This document shows, one piece after another, positions 1 through 9,400 of a DNA stretch of 64,000 nt. This stretch comes from Muscardinus avellanarius (taxonomy: Eukaryota > Chordata > Mammalia > Rodentia > Gliridae). Under the pieces are notes generated by a model. The model saw only the letters and a list, made by a program, of their open reading frames with translations, was not told the origin of the DNA and searched no databases. Numbering within the stretch: position 1 is the first letter of the stretch; each line of letters begins with the position of its first letter. The stretch spans positions 65,529,234-65,593,233 of the forward strand of contig OY726567.1 in the NCBI GenBank assembly GCA_963383645.1, written 5' to 3'. The position numbers and the translations under genes were made by a program.

Positions 1-611
1 CCCTCTGGATTGTTGTATGGTGACCTTTTTTTTTCTTCTTAATCACTCTCTCCCTTAAGATCCCCCTCCGTTGTCTTCCTATGTCCCTTACTTGTCTTTT
101 CTCAGGCACCTTCTTAGGGAACATGCTGACAGATATCTTTCCCAACTTGGGACTAAAGAAGCAGCTCCACACCTGGCAGTCAAGTCCCTTAAGCCAGGGG
201 ATCAAGTCCTCCTCAAGTTTCTCCAATTGAAACATCTCCAATCACAGTGGACTTGGCCTTTTACAGTGATCTTCACCACACCTACTGCAGCCAAACTGCT
301 GGGGGACCCCAACTGGCATCATCTTACTTGGCTAAAAAGGGCTCCGTTACAACAGCCTCATGACAAATTCTCCTGTATAGTGTTGGGGCCCACTAAGCTC
401 CATTTTTCTTGATGTAATTCTCTTTAATGCTTTTATTTTAGCAGGTACACTTGTTTACATAGTATGGTGCGCTCCCTCTATGGATGCCAGACATCCATAA
501 GTATTAAACTCTCTAAAATTTGTTACTGATGCTCCTGACCCAATAGAATGTTTTTCATTTGACCAGACTGACCCATACTTTCCCACTGCTGAAAAGGGTG
601 GTGTGTGTCTC
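1..611 (+). mobile_element. Class I (gammaretrovirus-like) ERV remnant, pol 3' end
   Basis: The block reads as the 3' end of pol and the pol/env boundary of an old ERV on the plus strand. The readable part (71-412) resembles the C-terminal integrase domain; 413-611 contains a pyrimidine-rich run ending in TTTTAG near 437, which could be an old env splice acceptor, but no env domain can be recognised. The element starts before the window and is interrupted at about 611 by a half-L1. No LTR is seen with certainty; AT-rich DNA at 3666-4030 might be its other side. The assignment rests on protein similarity judged by eye. Confidence 0.6.
71..412 (+). pseudogene. ERV integrase C-terminal domain fragment
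   Basis: This 113-codon open stretch has the hallmarks of the gammaretroviral integrase C-terminal (SH3-like) domain: a PGDQVLLKF block near residue 43, a W-x-W-PFTVI block near residues 60-67, a TTPTAAKLLG block near 70-78, and a tryptophan-histidine segment (NWHHLTWLKRAP) after it. In a live element this domain binds DNA during integration. The catalytic DDE core would lie before the window. The frame is open by chance at this size and there is no sign of a host-adopted gene; it is a retroviral relic. The AUG at 71 is not a real start because the domain is the tail of a polyprotein. Confidence 0.6.
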
Positions 612-1255
612 TCTCAGGGAAACAAAAAAATCACCAGGCTCCAGAGAGAAAGCAGACTGAGAACAGAGCTCAGAGCCACAGAGGAGATACACCGGCCTCA
701 CGTCCGAGGACATGGCAGCAGCGCCATACTGCCAGCAGCAGCGGCGAATTCACCAGACGGCTACAGCAAGCCAAGGTGAGCGCTGCGGAACAGCCAGGCG
801 GGATCTTTCAGCGCAGGGAGCATCTAAAGCTCCCAGTGGCTGAGCTCAGCATACGCTGCAGGGACTCAGAGTGGAACTCAAAACCAGAGAAGAAAAAATA
901 CGCCAGTCTCACGGCTGAGGGCGTGGTAGCAGCGTCATATTGCTACCGGCGGCAGCAGCAGTGAATTCACCGAGTCCAGTACAGCTACATCTGCGTACTC
1001 AAGAACAGTGAGTCAAATTGTGGGCCCCAGAGGAGAAATCCCAGTACTGTACTCCCTGGGACTTGACCCAGTGGGGGAGGGGCGATGGCAGAGATATCAC
1101 ACCATAGGAGAACGTGCAACCTGGCACCCCCCACAGTCTAAAGCAGCCTCTATCGACTCTCTGGGTCGGAGACTCTGTGATACAACCCAGTAAAGGAGTA
1201 GTGGGGTCAGAGATACTACAGACTCAAGATCCAGAGCACCTTAAGTGAAGTCATA

Positions 1256-2148
1256 GTGACCCAAGGGAAGAACCCAGAGAAGGCACAAACTTCCGAAATA
1301 ATGAGAAAGAGTAATAACAATGGAGCAATGAATGCCCACAACCCCACAACATCAGAACCCGATAAAACAGAAAATCAGAGATTTCTAGAAGATCAAATCA
1401 GGAAAATAACTGTAGAAATAATAGAGGTGCTTCGAAAAGCCAAAAAGGGATAAAGGATGCAATTAATGAAGTAAAGGCCTCAATTCAAAGCATGAACAAC
1501 CGATTAGACCACATGGAGAACAGAATCTCGCTCTTAGAAGATGAACAATCCAAAAATGAACGCATAGTTTCTAATCTAGGAAAAAATATCCGACAGCAGG
1601 AATCTGACATTGAAGAAATATGGGCCCATTTTAAGAGAGCTAACCTAAGAATAATTGGAATAGAGGAGGGAAAAGAAAGTGAAACCAAAGGGATCAACAA
1701 TCTCTTCAAGGAAGTAATAGCAGAAAAATTTCCAAACATAGAGCAAGAGGTCGATACACAGGTCCAGGAAACATATAGAACTCCCTTTAGACAGGATCGG
1801 AGAAGAGGATCCCCACACCACATAATTGTCAAAATGACCAATGTGGAAGCCAAGCAGAGAATCTTAAAGGCAACAAAAACAAAGGGCCAAGTGACATTCA
1901 GAGGCAAACCAATTAGAATCACTCCAGACATCCCAAACCAAGTCATGAGAGCCAGAAGGGCTTGGAGTAACATATTCCAAACTCTGAAAGAAAACAACTT
2001 CCAGCCAAAAATTTTCTACCCAGCAAAACTTTCTATCAAATTAGATGGAGAAATAAGAAGCTTCCATGACAAACAGAAACTGAAGGAATTTATGTCTTTA
2101 AAACCAGCGCTAGAGAAAATACTCAAAGAGATTAACTACAAAGAATAA
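1256..2148 (+). pseudogene. L1 ORF1 protein gene, single frameshift
   Basis: L1 ORF1p is a trimeric RNA-binding chaperone that coats L1 RNA. Here the N-terminal part (1256-1453) ends by frameshift; the rest is open in another frame (1492-2148, 218 codons). Visible parts are a coiled coil (NNRLDHMENRISLLEDEQSK), an RRM-like core (IWAHFKRANLRIIGIEEG to HHIIVKMTNVEAKQRIL), and the C-terminal domain (FRGKPIRITPD, RRAWSNIFQTLKENNFQPKI, FYPAKLSIKLDGEIRSF). The copy at 53861-54984 (minus) shows that about 13 nt are missing here near 1436-1448, which explains the break. Apart from that the ORF is well preserved, so the element is not very old. Confidence 0.85.
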
Positions 2149-2214
2149 ATAGGTAACACACACCAGAACCAGAGAAACAAGATTTTCCATCCAAGAGACA
2201 ACTAAGATTGGTTA

Positions 2215-3413
2215 TCTGTGGAGATTCATTATTTATGTTAGTCTTTTACCTATCTCTAAATTGTATTGTTTGCCTTTATTGTTGTTAATTTTTAGGATGT
2301 CTAGTTGGAATATTAATGTACCTTCAGATATAGCATTTGGAAATATTTTATCCCATGCTATTAGTAACTTTTAACTCTGTTTACATTGTCTTTGGATATA
2401 CAATATTTTTTTTTATTTTTAGGGAGTTTGTATACTCTTCTGTTGCCTGTGCCATTGAAATCATATCCAAGAAATCACTGCCAATTTCAATGTTGTGAGG
2501 TTTTATGACCCAGATTTTCTCCTAAAAGTTTATAGTCTTAAGATTTATATTTAGGTCTTTTATCTATTTTGAGTTAATATTTGTATATGGGATTAGGTAA
2601 GGGTCCAAATTATTCTTTTCCATGTAAGTATTATTTTTCAACAATATTTATTTAAAAGATAATTATTTCCTGCACCAAATGTTCGTGGAAACCTTGTCAA
2701 AAATAACTTGACAATATAGGGAAGAATTTAGCTCTAGGCTTTTATTTAACTCCAATGGTTTATATATCTGCCTTTAGAACAGTACTACACTGTTTCAATT
2801 ATTGTAGCTTTATATGGTTTGAAATCAGAAAATATATATCTTCTAGCTTTGTTCTTTATCAAGATCGTTTTGGGTATCTAGAGTCCATATTCCATATTAG
2901 GATAGATTTTTCTTCTGAAAAAGAAATATATAAATATATGATAGTTTCACCTAAAAAATAGAAAAAAATATTCTCTGGTAAGAAAGAAAGCAAAAAGAAA
3001 TATTGAAATGTTTTCATGTAATTTTAATTTTTCAAAATTATTTAGTTAAAAGATTGTTATTTCCTCCACCAAATGTTCGTGGAAACCTTGTCAAATATAA
3101 CTTGACAATATATGGAAGAATTTAGCTCTAGGCTTTTATTTAGCTCCAGTAGTTTATATATCTGCCTTTAGAACAGTACTACACTGTTTCAATTATTGTA
3201 GCTTTTTATGGTTTGAAATCAGAAAATATACATCTCCTAACTTTGTTCTTTTTCGAGATCGTTTTGGGTATCTAGAATCCATATTCCATATTAGGATAGA
3301 TTTTTCTTCTGAAAAATAAATATATAAATATGATAGTTTCACCTAAAAAAAAAAAAGAAAAAAATATTCTCTGGTAAGAAAGAAAGCAAAAAGAAATATT
3401 GAAATGTTATCTT
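2215..3413 (-). mobile_element. Inverted L1 ORF2 C-terminal fragment inside the half-L1
   Basis: Read on the minus strand this is the degenerate 3' part of L1 ORF2 (the KLDPYLTPYT-like block and the segment after it), opposite in direction to the ORF1 before it and the 3'UTR after it. The same fragment, with the same junction just after the ORF1 stop, is present in the copy at 53000-53810. The many stop codons suggest it was already dead when it entered the composite. Confidence 0.65.
2626..3413. repeat. Tandem duplication, unit about 394 bp, two copies
   Basis: Two direct copies with a 394-bp offset: the block CACCAAATGTTCGTGGAAAC starts at 2673 and again at 3067, and the surrounding text (GCTCTAGGCTTTTATTTA, TATATCTGCCTTTAGAACAG, AGAAAGAAAGCAAAAAGAAA) repeats with small differences. 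The homologous element at 53.0-53.4k has only one copy, so this duplication is private to the left copy. Confidence 0.9.
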
Positions 3414-3665
3414 TATGTTATCAAAAGCTTGGTATCAGACAAATGAAACTGTTATGTGAGATTATCATTTTTAATTTTGGATAAATTGCTATAATACTAG
3501 ATGTCAACCACTAAGCCAAGCATGGGAAGGAGGGATGGGGAGGGAATGGGGTGGGGATTGGGTGGGGGTTGACTGGCGATGTGTGCATGTATGTCTACAA
3601 AAGTTTTATTTGTATCCCACTATGATATATGAATACAGTGCATCAATAAAAAATTAAAAAAAAGA

Positions 3666-4030
3666 AAATAGAGCTAGTTATGACCTACATGGACTACAAA
3701 ATCACTCTCAGATTCATCAATGCATGGGGAATGTAGTTTTATGTTTTCCATGTTTTTCCTCATATGCAATTTATGATTGTCAATAAATTTTAATTTTATG
3801 ATCCAGACACTTACTCAAATAAAATAAAAAATGTTAAAAAAAAACTCTCCACTATAAAATATCTGTACTTCTGTTCCACTGCACCACTCTGCTGACCGCA
3901 TGGCTCATCGGTCCCTTCCCTCACGGTACATAGATATCGCCCAAAGGTGCTCGTAGATTAATGCAGCTTTTGATAACCAGGCTGGTGTTTACCTCCTTCA
4001 TGACACCCAACTCAATTTCATTGTTACAGG
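3666..4030. other. Unassigned AT-rich spacer
   Basis: No gene or convincing repeat family is seen. The stretch has several A-rich runs and AATAAA-like words and then a GC-richer block (about 3880-3990). It could be the far side of the ERV interrupted at 611, but no LTR terminus could be proved. Homology to the duplicated V1R unit starts only at about 4031. Confidence 0.3.
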
Positions 4031-4210
4031 AGGAAGGTGCTGCTGCAGCGCCATGGCCTGAACTCGCAGTTCCCTGTCCTCCCTTTGCTCCCACTACAGA
4101 GGAATTTAGCCCTGACCCTGCACCAGCTCTCCTCTAGTTCTCAGCCCTGAGATGCCTGGGTGGGGCCACTGATCACCAGAGACCATTCCAGTTTGAATCA
4201 ATTAAATACC
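4031..4210. other. Left boundary of V1R segmental duplication (single-copy spacer)
   Basis: Inverted match to 18.66-18.85k and 44.70-44.87k (for example the shared CACCAGCTCTCCTCTAGTTCTCAGCCCTGAG-type text, read in reverse). This is the leftmost point in the window where duplicated-unit DNA can be recognised. No coding signal is seen. Confidence 0.6.
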
Positions 4211-4405
4211 CTGAGCCAGGCATGGAGGTGCATGCCTGTAATCCTAGTACTTCAGAAGCTGAGAGGGGTTTCCACGTTTGAGGACAGCCTCAGTAATGTA
4301 GTGAGAATCTTAGCAACCTAGAGAGACCCTGTTTTTAAAGAAATAGAAAGGGGTTTGAATACAGCTCTGGGTAGGATACCCTTGGTTCAATCTGTAGTCA
4401 TATAC

Positions 4406-4408
<3 letters not shown>
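4211..4408 (+). mobile_element. B1-dID SINE, old, with CA tail
   Basis: Starts with a degenerate CCAGGCATGGAGGTGCATGCCTGTAATCCTAG (7SL/B1 box A region) and ends in an ID-like AGCTCTGGGTAGGATACCCTTGGTTCAATC box. The A-rich tail has been replaced by a CA microsatellite. Confidence 0.75.
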
Positions 4409-4450
<42 letters not shown>

Positions 4451-4468
4451 CTGAAAAAGGAGGGAAAG

Positions 4469-4514
<46 letters not shown>

Positions 4515-4520
4515 GTTTGT

Positions 4521-4558
<38 letters not shown>

Positions 4559-4568
4559 TGTGTGTGTG
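4408..4568. repeat. (CA)n - 26-bp spacer - (GT)n inverted microsatellite pair
   Basis: About 40 bp of CA repeat, a short purine-rich spacer (4448-4473), then about 95 bp of GT repeat with a TATAGTTTGTG interruption. The arms are complementary and could form a hairpin. Similar CA-then-GT pairs occur at 18346-18468 and 44367-44496. Confidence 0.95.
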
Positions 4569-4599
4569 ATTAAAAGTTACTTTAAGGAAAAAAGACAAA

Positions 4600-4935
4600 A
4601 CAAAATAATGGCAAGTGCATCCAAACCAACCAAAGAAACAAAAACCTTGCTTGGACCCCACCATCCTTACAGATGCCCTTCAGATGCCCCATCTCTCCCT
4701 TCCCTTCCCTTCTCAGAGGGCTCTCGAGTTCTAGGCCCACATTTATGCACCTCTTTTCACCCCATCTGCCTTCCACCCACCCACACCTTTGGGGCAGCAA
4801 CTTCTCAGGCTCCAGCAACATCTGGATTCTTCCTAAGTCCTGGGGATGCTGTTTTGCTTTGTTTTGCTGTATTGTGCTTGATCTGCTCCTGAGACCCAAG
4901 GCAAGGACAGCATATCCTCACCCAGCTTCTGGGAG
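4600..4935. other. Duplicated-unit spacer, no gene seen
   Basis: Inverted match to 18.00-18.34k and 44.00-44.34k. Contains short ORFs in several frames, none conserved between the copies. Confidence 0.5.
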
Positions 4936-5478
4936 ACCACCATGATCCTCCTGTTCCTGCTCCTCCTCCTCTTCCTGCCCCGCCTGCTCCTGTTCTTCTT
5001 GCTCCTCTTCCTCCTCCTCCTGCTCCTCCTCCACTCTTTCTTCTCCTTCTCCTACTCCACCCCCTTCTCTTCCTCCTCCTCTTGTTCTTCCTCCTCCTTC
5101 TGCTCCTCCAACTCCTCTTCCTCCTCTTGCTCCTCCTCTTCCTGCTCATCCTAATTCTCTTTTTTCCTCCTCTTCCTCCTGCTCCTCCTCCTCAACCTCC
5201 TCTTTTTCTCTCCTCCTCCTTATCCTGCTCCTCCTTCTCTCTTTCTTCTCCTCTTTCTCTTCCTCCTCCTCCTCTCCTTTCTCTCCTCCTCTTCCTCTTT
5301 TTTCTCCTCCTGCTCCTCCTGCCTCCTCTTCCTGCTCCTGCTCTTCCTGCTCCTGCTGCTTCTTCTCTTCCTCTCCCTTTTCTTCCTTTTCCTTTTCTTT
5401 TTCTTCTCCTTCTCCTCCTGCTTTTCCTCCTCCTCTCGCTCCTTCTCTTCCTCTTCTAGCTGCTCCAGGCGTAGCCTC
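4936..5478. repeat. 540-bp polypyrimidine tract (CTC/CTT-rich)
   Basis: The plus strand is almost pure C and T for over 500 bp with CCT, CTT and CTCCTG motifs; the minus strand is correspondingly purine-only. Poly-Leu and poly-Ser ORFs across it are artefacts of composition. Shorter homologous purine tracts lie at 17.83-17.98k and 43.43-43.99k. Confidence 0.95.
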
Positions 5479-5577
5479 ATTTCCCATTCCCTTTCCTTAC
5501 CCCTTAATATTTCCTTTCTCAGCAGCTTTTACCAGGCAGTACTGGCTTACCATGCACAAGTTCTCTTGGTTAATGCC

Positions 5578-5579
<2 letters not shown>

Positions 5580-5646
<67 letters not shown>
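5580..5646. repeat. (GA)n microsatellite
   Basis: About 33 uninterrupted GA units. The homologous place at 17.65-17.72k holds (CT)n on the opposite orientation, and 43.23-43.27k holds (CTGT)n instead. Confidence 0.97.
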
Positions 5647-5649
<3 letters not shown>

Positions 5650-5999
5650 TGTTTCTAGGAAGGGAATTATGTGTATCACCAGGCTATAATCTACAGGACT
5701 GGTCGGAACTGCAGCAGGAACAGATATTACAGTCAGGGCCAGGATTTTTTCTTTTCAGGGAAAGCTACATTTTGCTCCTGAGAACTTATGAGTGATTGAA
5801 AGAGACCTGGCCACATAATCTATCCAGGATAACCTCAATCACTTAGAGTTAATGGATTGTAACTGTTAACCATATGCAAAAACACAGCCAGAGCAACACT
5901 CAGACTACTGTTAGATTGAAGAACCAGAGACTAATCAGTCCCAGTGGCCTTAGAACAGCAGGATCCCTCCAAGAAGTCGCAGGCCGGTGGAATCCCAGG
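5647..5999. other. Duplicated-unit spacer
   Basis: Inverted match to 17.24-17.65k and 42.84-43.22k. No gene seen. Confidence 0.5.
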
Positions 6000-6179
6000 G
6001 TTTAGCTAGGTTGTTGAGAGTTTTGCTAAGTTGAGAGACTGCAATCCTCCTGTCTCAGCATCTCACGTATTGGGATTACAGGCGTGTGCTACCACACCTA
6101 GCTTAGATCTATTATCCATAAATAAAATTGTTGCATCATATTTTAATTGCATGTTTGATTATTGTGTTTAGACAAGTGT

Positions 6180-6257
<78 letters not shown>

Positions 6258-6425
6258 AGAGGTGGTTCTACAATCTACAGATCTTTATGTCTGAGAAAAA
6301 CCACAGCCTTATTATATTTTGAAACGTCTTGCTAAGTTTCCTAGGCTGGCCTCGAACCAGCATTCCTTCTGCCTCAGCCTCCTGGGTACTCGGATCATAA
6401 TCACATGTCACTGCGCCCAATTTCC
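6000..6425 (-). mobile_element. Two B1-type SINE monomers separated by (GT)n(GA)n
   Basis: 6000-6108 and 6320-6425 each read, on the minus strand, as a 7SL/B1-like monomer (CTCAGC..TCC..TACTGGGATTACAGGC..GCCACC text). Between them, 6176-6255 is a GT run followed by a GA run, probably grown from a SINE tail. Confidence 0.75.
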
Positions 6426-6528
6426 ACTTCTAATTTTTTGAGGAACCATCATAAGTTTGCATAATGCCTTACATCACGTTCATTTTGGGGCAGTCCATTA
6501 AACAAGACCAGGCCATAATTACTGAGGT

Positions 6529-6534
6529 TTTATT
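6529..6534 (-). promoter_or_regulatory. Conserved AATAAA downstream of V1R (6.6 kb gene)
   Basis: TTTATT on the plus strand, i.e. AATAAA on the coding strand, about 100 nt beyond the stop codon. The same TATGGAATAAAACC-like context lies after every V1R in the window (14585, 16764, 42116, 63738), which favours a real poly(A) signal. Confidence 0.6.
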
Positions 6535-6630
6535 CCATATAGAATTCCAAGACCTTGACCATCAGCTCTCGTCATAGATGAGTCCCTATGTGCTGCTGGT
6601 CGTGGGGGAAAAGTTGATGGAATTAGTATT

Positions 6631-7575
6631 CTAGAGGCCACCCTTAGGCATCTCGCCTCCCTGTCTAGAGGCGAAGCACACCTGTGCAATGCGGGTATCA
6701 CTAAAAATGAACACCAAGGGGCTGAGTGTGGAGAAGCCCGAAGACACCAGGAAAGCGAGGTTCCTCAGCCAGTGCACTGGGCTCTGGATCTGCATTACAC
6801 AAAAAGACAAAATACTAGACAGACTGTGCAAGGAGAGGAACAAGCTCATGAGGACCAGGATGGTGCAGGTGGCGCTGACCTCGCACGCCACTCTGCTGGC
6901 GCGGCTGGTACTGCGCATGCGCCGCACGCGCCTCCAGTGGCGGAACAGCATCAGGACCATGAAGATGCTGCACCAGGCCATGAGGCCCAGGCACAGGCTG
7001 TCGAAGAAGGTGTAAGTGATTGCAACTACAGAAAAGTGCAGTCTCACTCCCACAGGCGAGGAGCAATACCGGTACATGTTCTCTGCGTTCACGTTTTTAC
7101 TATTTATTGGGGCAGTTACAAACATTGGAATATTGATATTTAACACAAAAGGGAGAACCCAGCAGAAGGAACAGCAGAGAACGATGCACGTCCGGGATTG
7201 CATTCTGAGCTCTGCCCGCACAGAGATGCCCGAACTCAGTTTCAGGGCCTGGAAGCCGCTGAGGAAGCAGGTGGTGCTCAGGGATGCCCCTCTGGCCACT
7301 CTGTGTAAATAGAAGAGCAGTTTACAGCCCGTGGAATCCAGGAAAGACTTCACCCACAACGCCGCCATGGTCTGCGGGATCCCCTTAGTCAGAAGCACCA
7401 AGGCGTTAGCCAAGAACAGCTGGCTGACGATCAAGTCTGCGGGTCTCAAGATCTGTGCAGTGAGAAAAGTGCAGTTGTACAGGCAAAGGAGGCCAGAATT
7501 TGCGAGGACTCCCATGGCAGTCTGGATGAGGAAGGCCATCCCCCAGCCCACGTCAACAGAAACCAGCCCATCCAT
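6631..7575 (-). CDS. Vomeronasal type-1 receptor, intact (V1R-1)
   Basis: 314 residues, single exon, seven-transmembrane G-protein-coupled receptor of the V1R (VN1R) family, expected in vomeronasal sensory neurons as a pheromone receptor. Family marks: TM1 from about residue 10 (MAFLIQTAMGVLANSGLL), the TM2 block LRPADLIVSQLFLANALVLL at 43-62, GIPQTMAA at 65-72, Cys84 before TM3 and Cys171 in extracellular loop 2 (likely disulfide pair), the TM3/loop block YLHRVARGASLSTTCFLSGF at 89-108, and a final TPLVFIFSD-like TM7 end. The MDGL start is shared by all copies and lies 53 nt after a conserved splice acceptor. Odd: Trp74 where all other copies have Gly, and NIN at 146-148 instead of the glycosylation sequon NxS. 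The C-terminal tail (GGEMPKGGL) differs from the other copies. Likely functional by sequence; expression unknown. Confidence 0.93.
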   Translation of the reverse strand: MDGLVSVDVGWGMAFLIQTAMGVLANSGLLCLYNCTFLTAQILRPADLIVSQLFLANALVLLTKGIPQTMAALWVKSFLDSTGCKLLFYLHRVARGASLSTTCFLSGFQALKLSSGISVRAELRMQSRTCIVLCCSFCWVLPFVLNINIPMFVTAPINSKNVNAENMYRYCSSPVGVRLHFSVVAITYTFFDSLCLGLMAWCSIFMVLMLFRHWRRVRRMRSTSRASRVACEVSATCTILVLMSLFLSLHSLSSILSFCVMQIQSPVHWLRNLAFLVSSGFSTLSPLVFIFSDTRIAQVCFASRQGGEMPKGGL

Positions 7576-7750
7576 ACAGAGGAGATGTGGGCTTTGATTT
7601 CTGTTTCTGAACCAGAAGAAGCTAGAGACTGAAAAAAGAGAATTGATTTATTCTTATTGCATTTAGAAAATGCAACTTGTCAAACACTCATGATTTCAAA
7701 TCAGTAGGGACATTAAGAACAGGTGATTTACTTATTTAATGGTATTGGAA
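7576..7750 (-). promoter_or_regulatory. V1R-1 5' leader and splice acceptor
   Basis: On the coding strand a pyrimidine run CTCTTTTTTCAG ends at 7629, leaving exactly 53 nt to the ATG at 7575. The preceding 100 bp (GAGTGTTTGACAAGTTGCAT) is also conserved at all other V1R copies. V1R genes commonly have non-coding 5' exons, so this is the probable acceptor of the coding exon. No donor exon can be identified by eye. Confidence 0.6.
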
Positions 7751-8015
7751 TTTAAACCCAGGGGTATTCTTCCTCTGAGTTAACCCAGCCCTTTTTTTTT
7801 TGTGGTACTGGGGGTGGAACCCAGGGGCTTTTCTACCTCCAGACTATATTCCCAGACCTATTTTATATTTTATTTGGAAACAGGGTCTCACTAAGTTGCT
7901 GAGATCCTCACTAAATAGCTGTAGCTGGTTTTGAACCTGCGTGATCATCTGTCTCAGCCTCCCAAGTGCTGGGATTATAAGCATGCACCACCACGTCTGG
8001 CTACCCAGCCCTATT

Positions 8016-8074
8016 TTTATTTATTTATTTATTTATTTATTATTTATTTATTTATTTATTATTTATTTATTTAT
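8016..8074. repeat. (TTTA)n microsatellite in a SINE tail
   Basis: About 14 TTTA units with TTAT interruptions; its mirror is the (AAAT)n at 40561-40620. Confidence 0.95.
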
Positions 8075-8671
8075 TGCAGGTCTGGGGATGGAACCCAGGG
8101 GCGTTCAACCTCCTAGCCACATCCCTGCCTATTTTTTGTATTCTTTATTTTGAAACCGGGTCTTACTGAGTTGCAGAGGGCCTCACTAAGTAGCTGAGGC
8201 TGTCCACGAACCACGATCCTCCATTCTCAGCCTCCCGAATGCTGGGATTACAAGCATGTTCCACCACGGCAGGCCCTATTTTTTATTTTGAAACAGGGTC
8301 TCAGTGAGTTGCAAAGGGCCTCAGTAAGTAGTTGAGGCTGGCCACGAACCATAATCCTCCTGTCTCAGCCTCCCAAATGCTGGGATTACAAACATGTACC
8401 ACCAAGACTGGTTCTTTTCTTTTCCCCCATGGAACTAGGAATTCAATCCACAGGCATTCTACACCTCCAGCCCTATTTTTTTATTCTTTATTTTGAAACT
8501 CGTTAAGTTGCAGAGAGCCTCACTAAGTATCTGATGCTGGCTGCAAACCTTCCATCTCCCTGTCTTAGTCTCCCAAGTACTGGGATTACAAATCTGTGCC
8601 ACCACACCTGGCTCAACTCATCAGTAAATATTTTAGACACCCTCATAGACATATTCCCCTCTGCTGTCTCT

Positions 8672-8727
8672 CTCCTCCTCCTCCTCCTCCTCCTCCTCCT
8701 CCTCCTCCTCCTCCTCCTCCTCCTCTT

Positions 8728-8782
<55 letters not shown>

Positions 8783-8799
8783 TGTGTGTGTGTGTGTGT
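8672..8799. repeat. (CTC)n(CT)n(GT)n compound microsatellite
   Basis: CTC units, then a TCTTCTC switch, then CT units, then GT units. The mirror at 39811-39966 has the same order reversed, with extra GAGAA units. Confidence 0.97.
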
Positions 8800-8930
8800 T
8801 GCTGTGGACTGAACCCAGGGCCTTCCAGTGTTACTAAGGCTGGTCTTGAATCTAGGATCCTCCTGTCTCAGCCTTTCAAGTACTGGGATTATAGGTCTTT
8901 GCCACCTCTCCCAGCTCCAAAACTATTATT

Positions 8931-9242
8931 TATAGAACTATTTGTAGCACTATAATGACTGTAGCCCATTCAACTTCAACCAGAGATTTTGAATACATCC
9001 TGGGCATCCTCACCACAGGATGGATCTGGAAACTCTGCTGTGATGCTGAGGTCCTTGATGGCTAGTGTTCTTGGATGCACACCTATGAAGAAGGGAAAGA
9101 AAACACAAAGAAAGAGTCAGATAATGTGTAGTTAGTTTTACTTTGCTAAGAACCAGAAAGAAATGGCATGTTGGGGGCATATGTAAGTGTGTGTGTGTGT
9201 CTATTTTATTTTTAAGAAATTAAAGAATAATTAGCCCCTCAT

Positions 9243-9287
<45 letters not shown>

Positions 9288-9400
9288 CAGGATGCAGCTA
9301 GACTGATCTTACTGTGTCTTGTTCATTGCTTTGGCTTAGAAATCTATACACATTTGCTTAAAAATACATGATGCCAAAAATATTGTCAAATATAACTTTG
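8931..9400. other. Duplicated-unit spacer with (GA)n
   Basis: Inverted match to 32.65-33.28k and 60.31-61.08k (shared GCTAAGAACCA..GAAA text near 9150, GCTTTGGCTTAGAAATCTAT near 9330). (GA)n at 9246-9282. No gene seen. Confidence 0.6.

Larger units (their letters stand above)
612..3665 (+). mobile_element. Half-L1 composite element, copy 1 (5'UTR part, ORF1, inverted ORF2 piece, 3'UTR)
   Basis: Order on the plus strand: GC-rich L1 5'UTR (about 612-1255), ORF1 (1256-2148), a short junction, an L1 ORF2 C-terminal segment in the opposite orientation (about 2215-3413), then an L1 3'UTR in the sense orientation (G-rich GGGATGGGGAGGG motif near 3533-3570) ending in an A-rich tail at 3640-3665. There is no sense ORF2, so movement would need reverse transcriptase from a full L1, as proposed for HAL1 (half-L1) elements. 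The same order occurs on the minus strand at 52739-55894 in a different genomic context. Relative to that copy the 5' end is truncated and rearranged around 612-640. I could not find a target-site duplication here. Confidence 0.75.
7790..8930 (-). mobile_element. Cluster of five nested/tandem B1-dID SINEs
   Basis: Minus-strand SINEs at about 7790-8010, 8076-8278, 8279-8410, 8412-8620 and 8800-8928, recognised by GGTACTGGGGGTGGAACCCAGGGG (ID part, antisense) and CCTCCCAA..GCTGGGATTACAAGC (B1 part). The whole cluster is present almost unchanged, inverted, at 39690-40860. Confidence 0.9.

Noticed and set aside
1485..1997. 170-codon frame antisense to L1 ORF1
   Set aside because: The sense strand is clearly L1 ORF1; the antisense frame is a shadow also seen at 54.3k and 30.2k.
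4355..4664. Frames of alternating Cys-Val or His-Thr
   Set aside because: Translations of CA/GT microsatellites.
4936..5487. Poly-Leu, poly-Ser and poly-Glu/Arg frames
   Set aside because: Products of the polypyrimidine/polypurine tract composition; no domain and no conserved frame.
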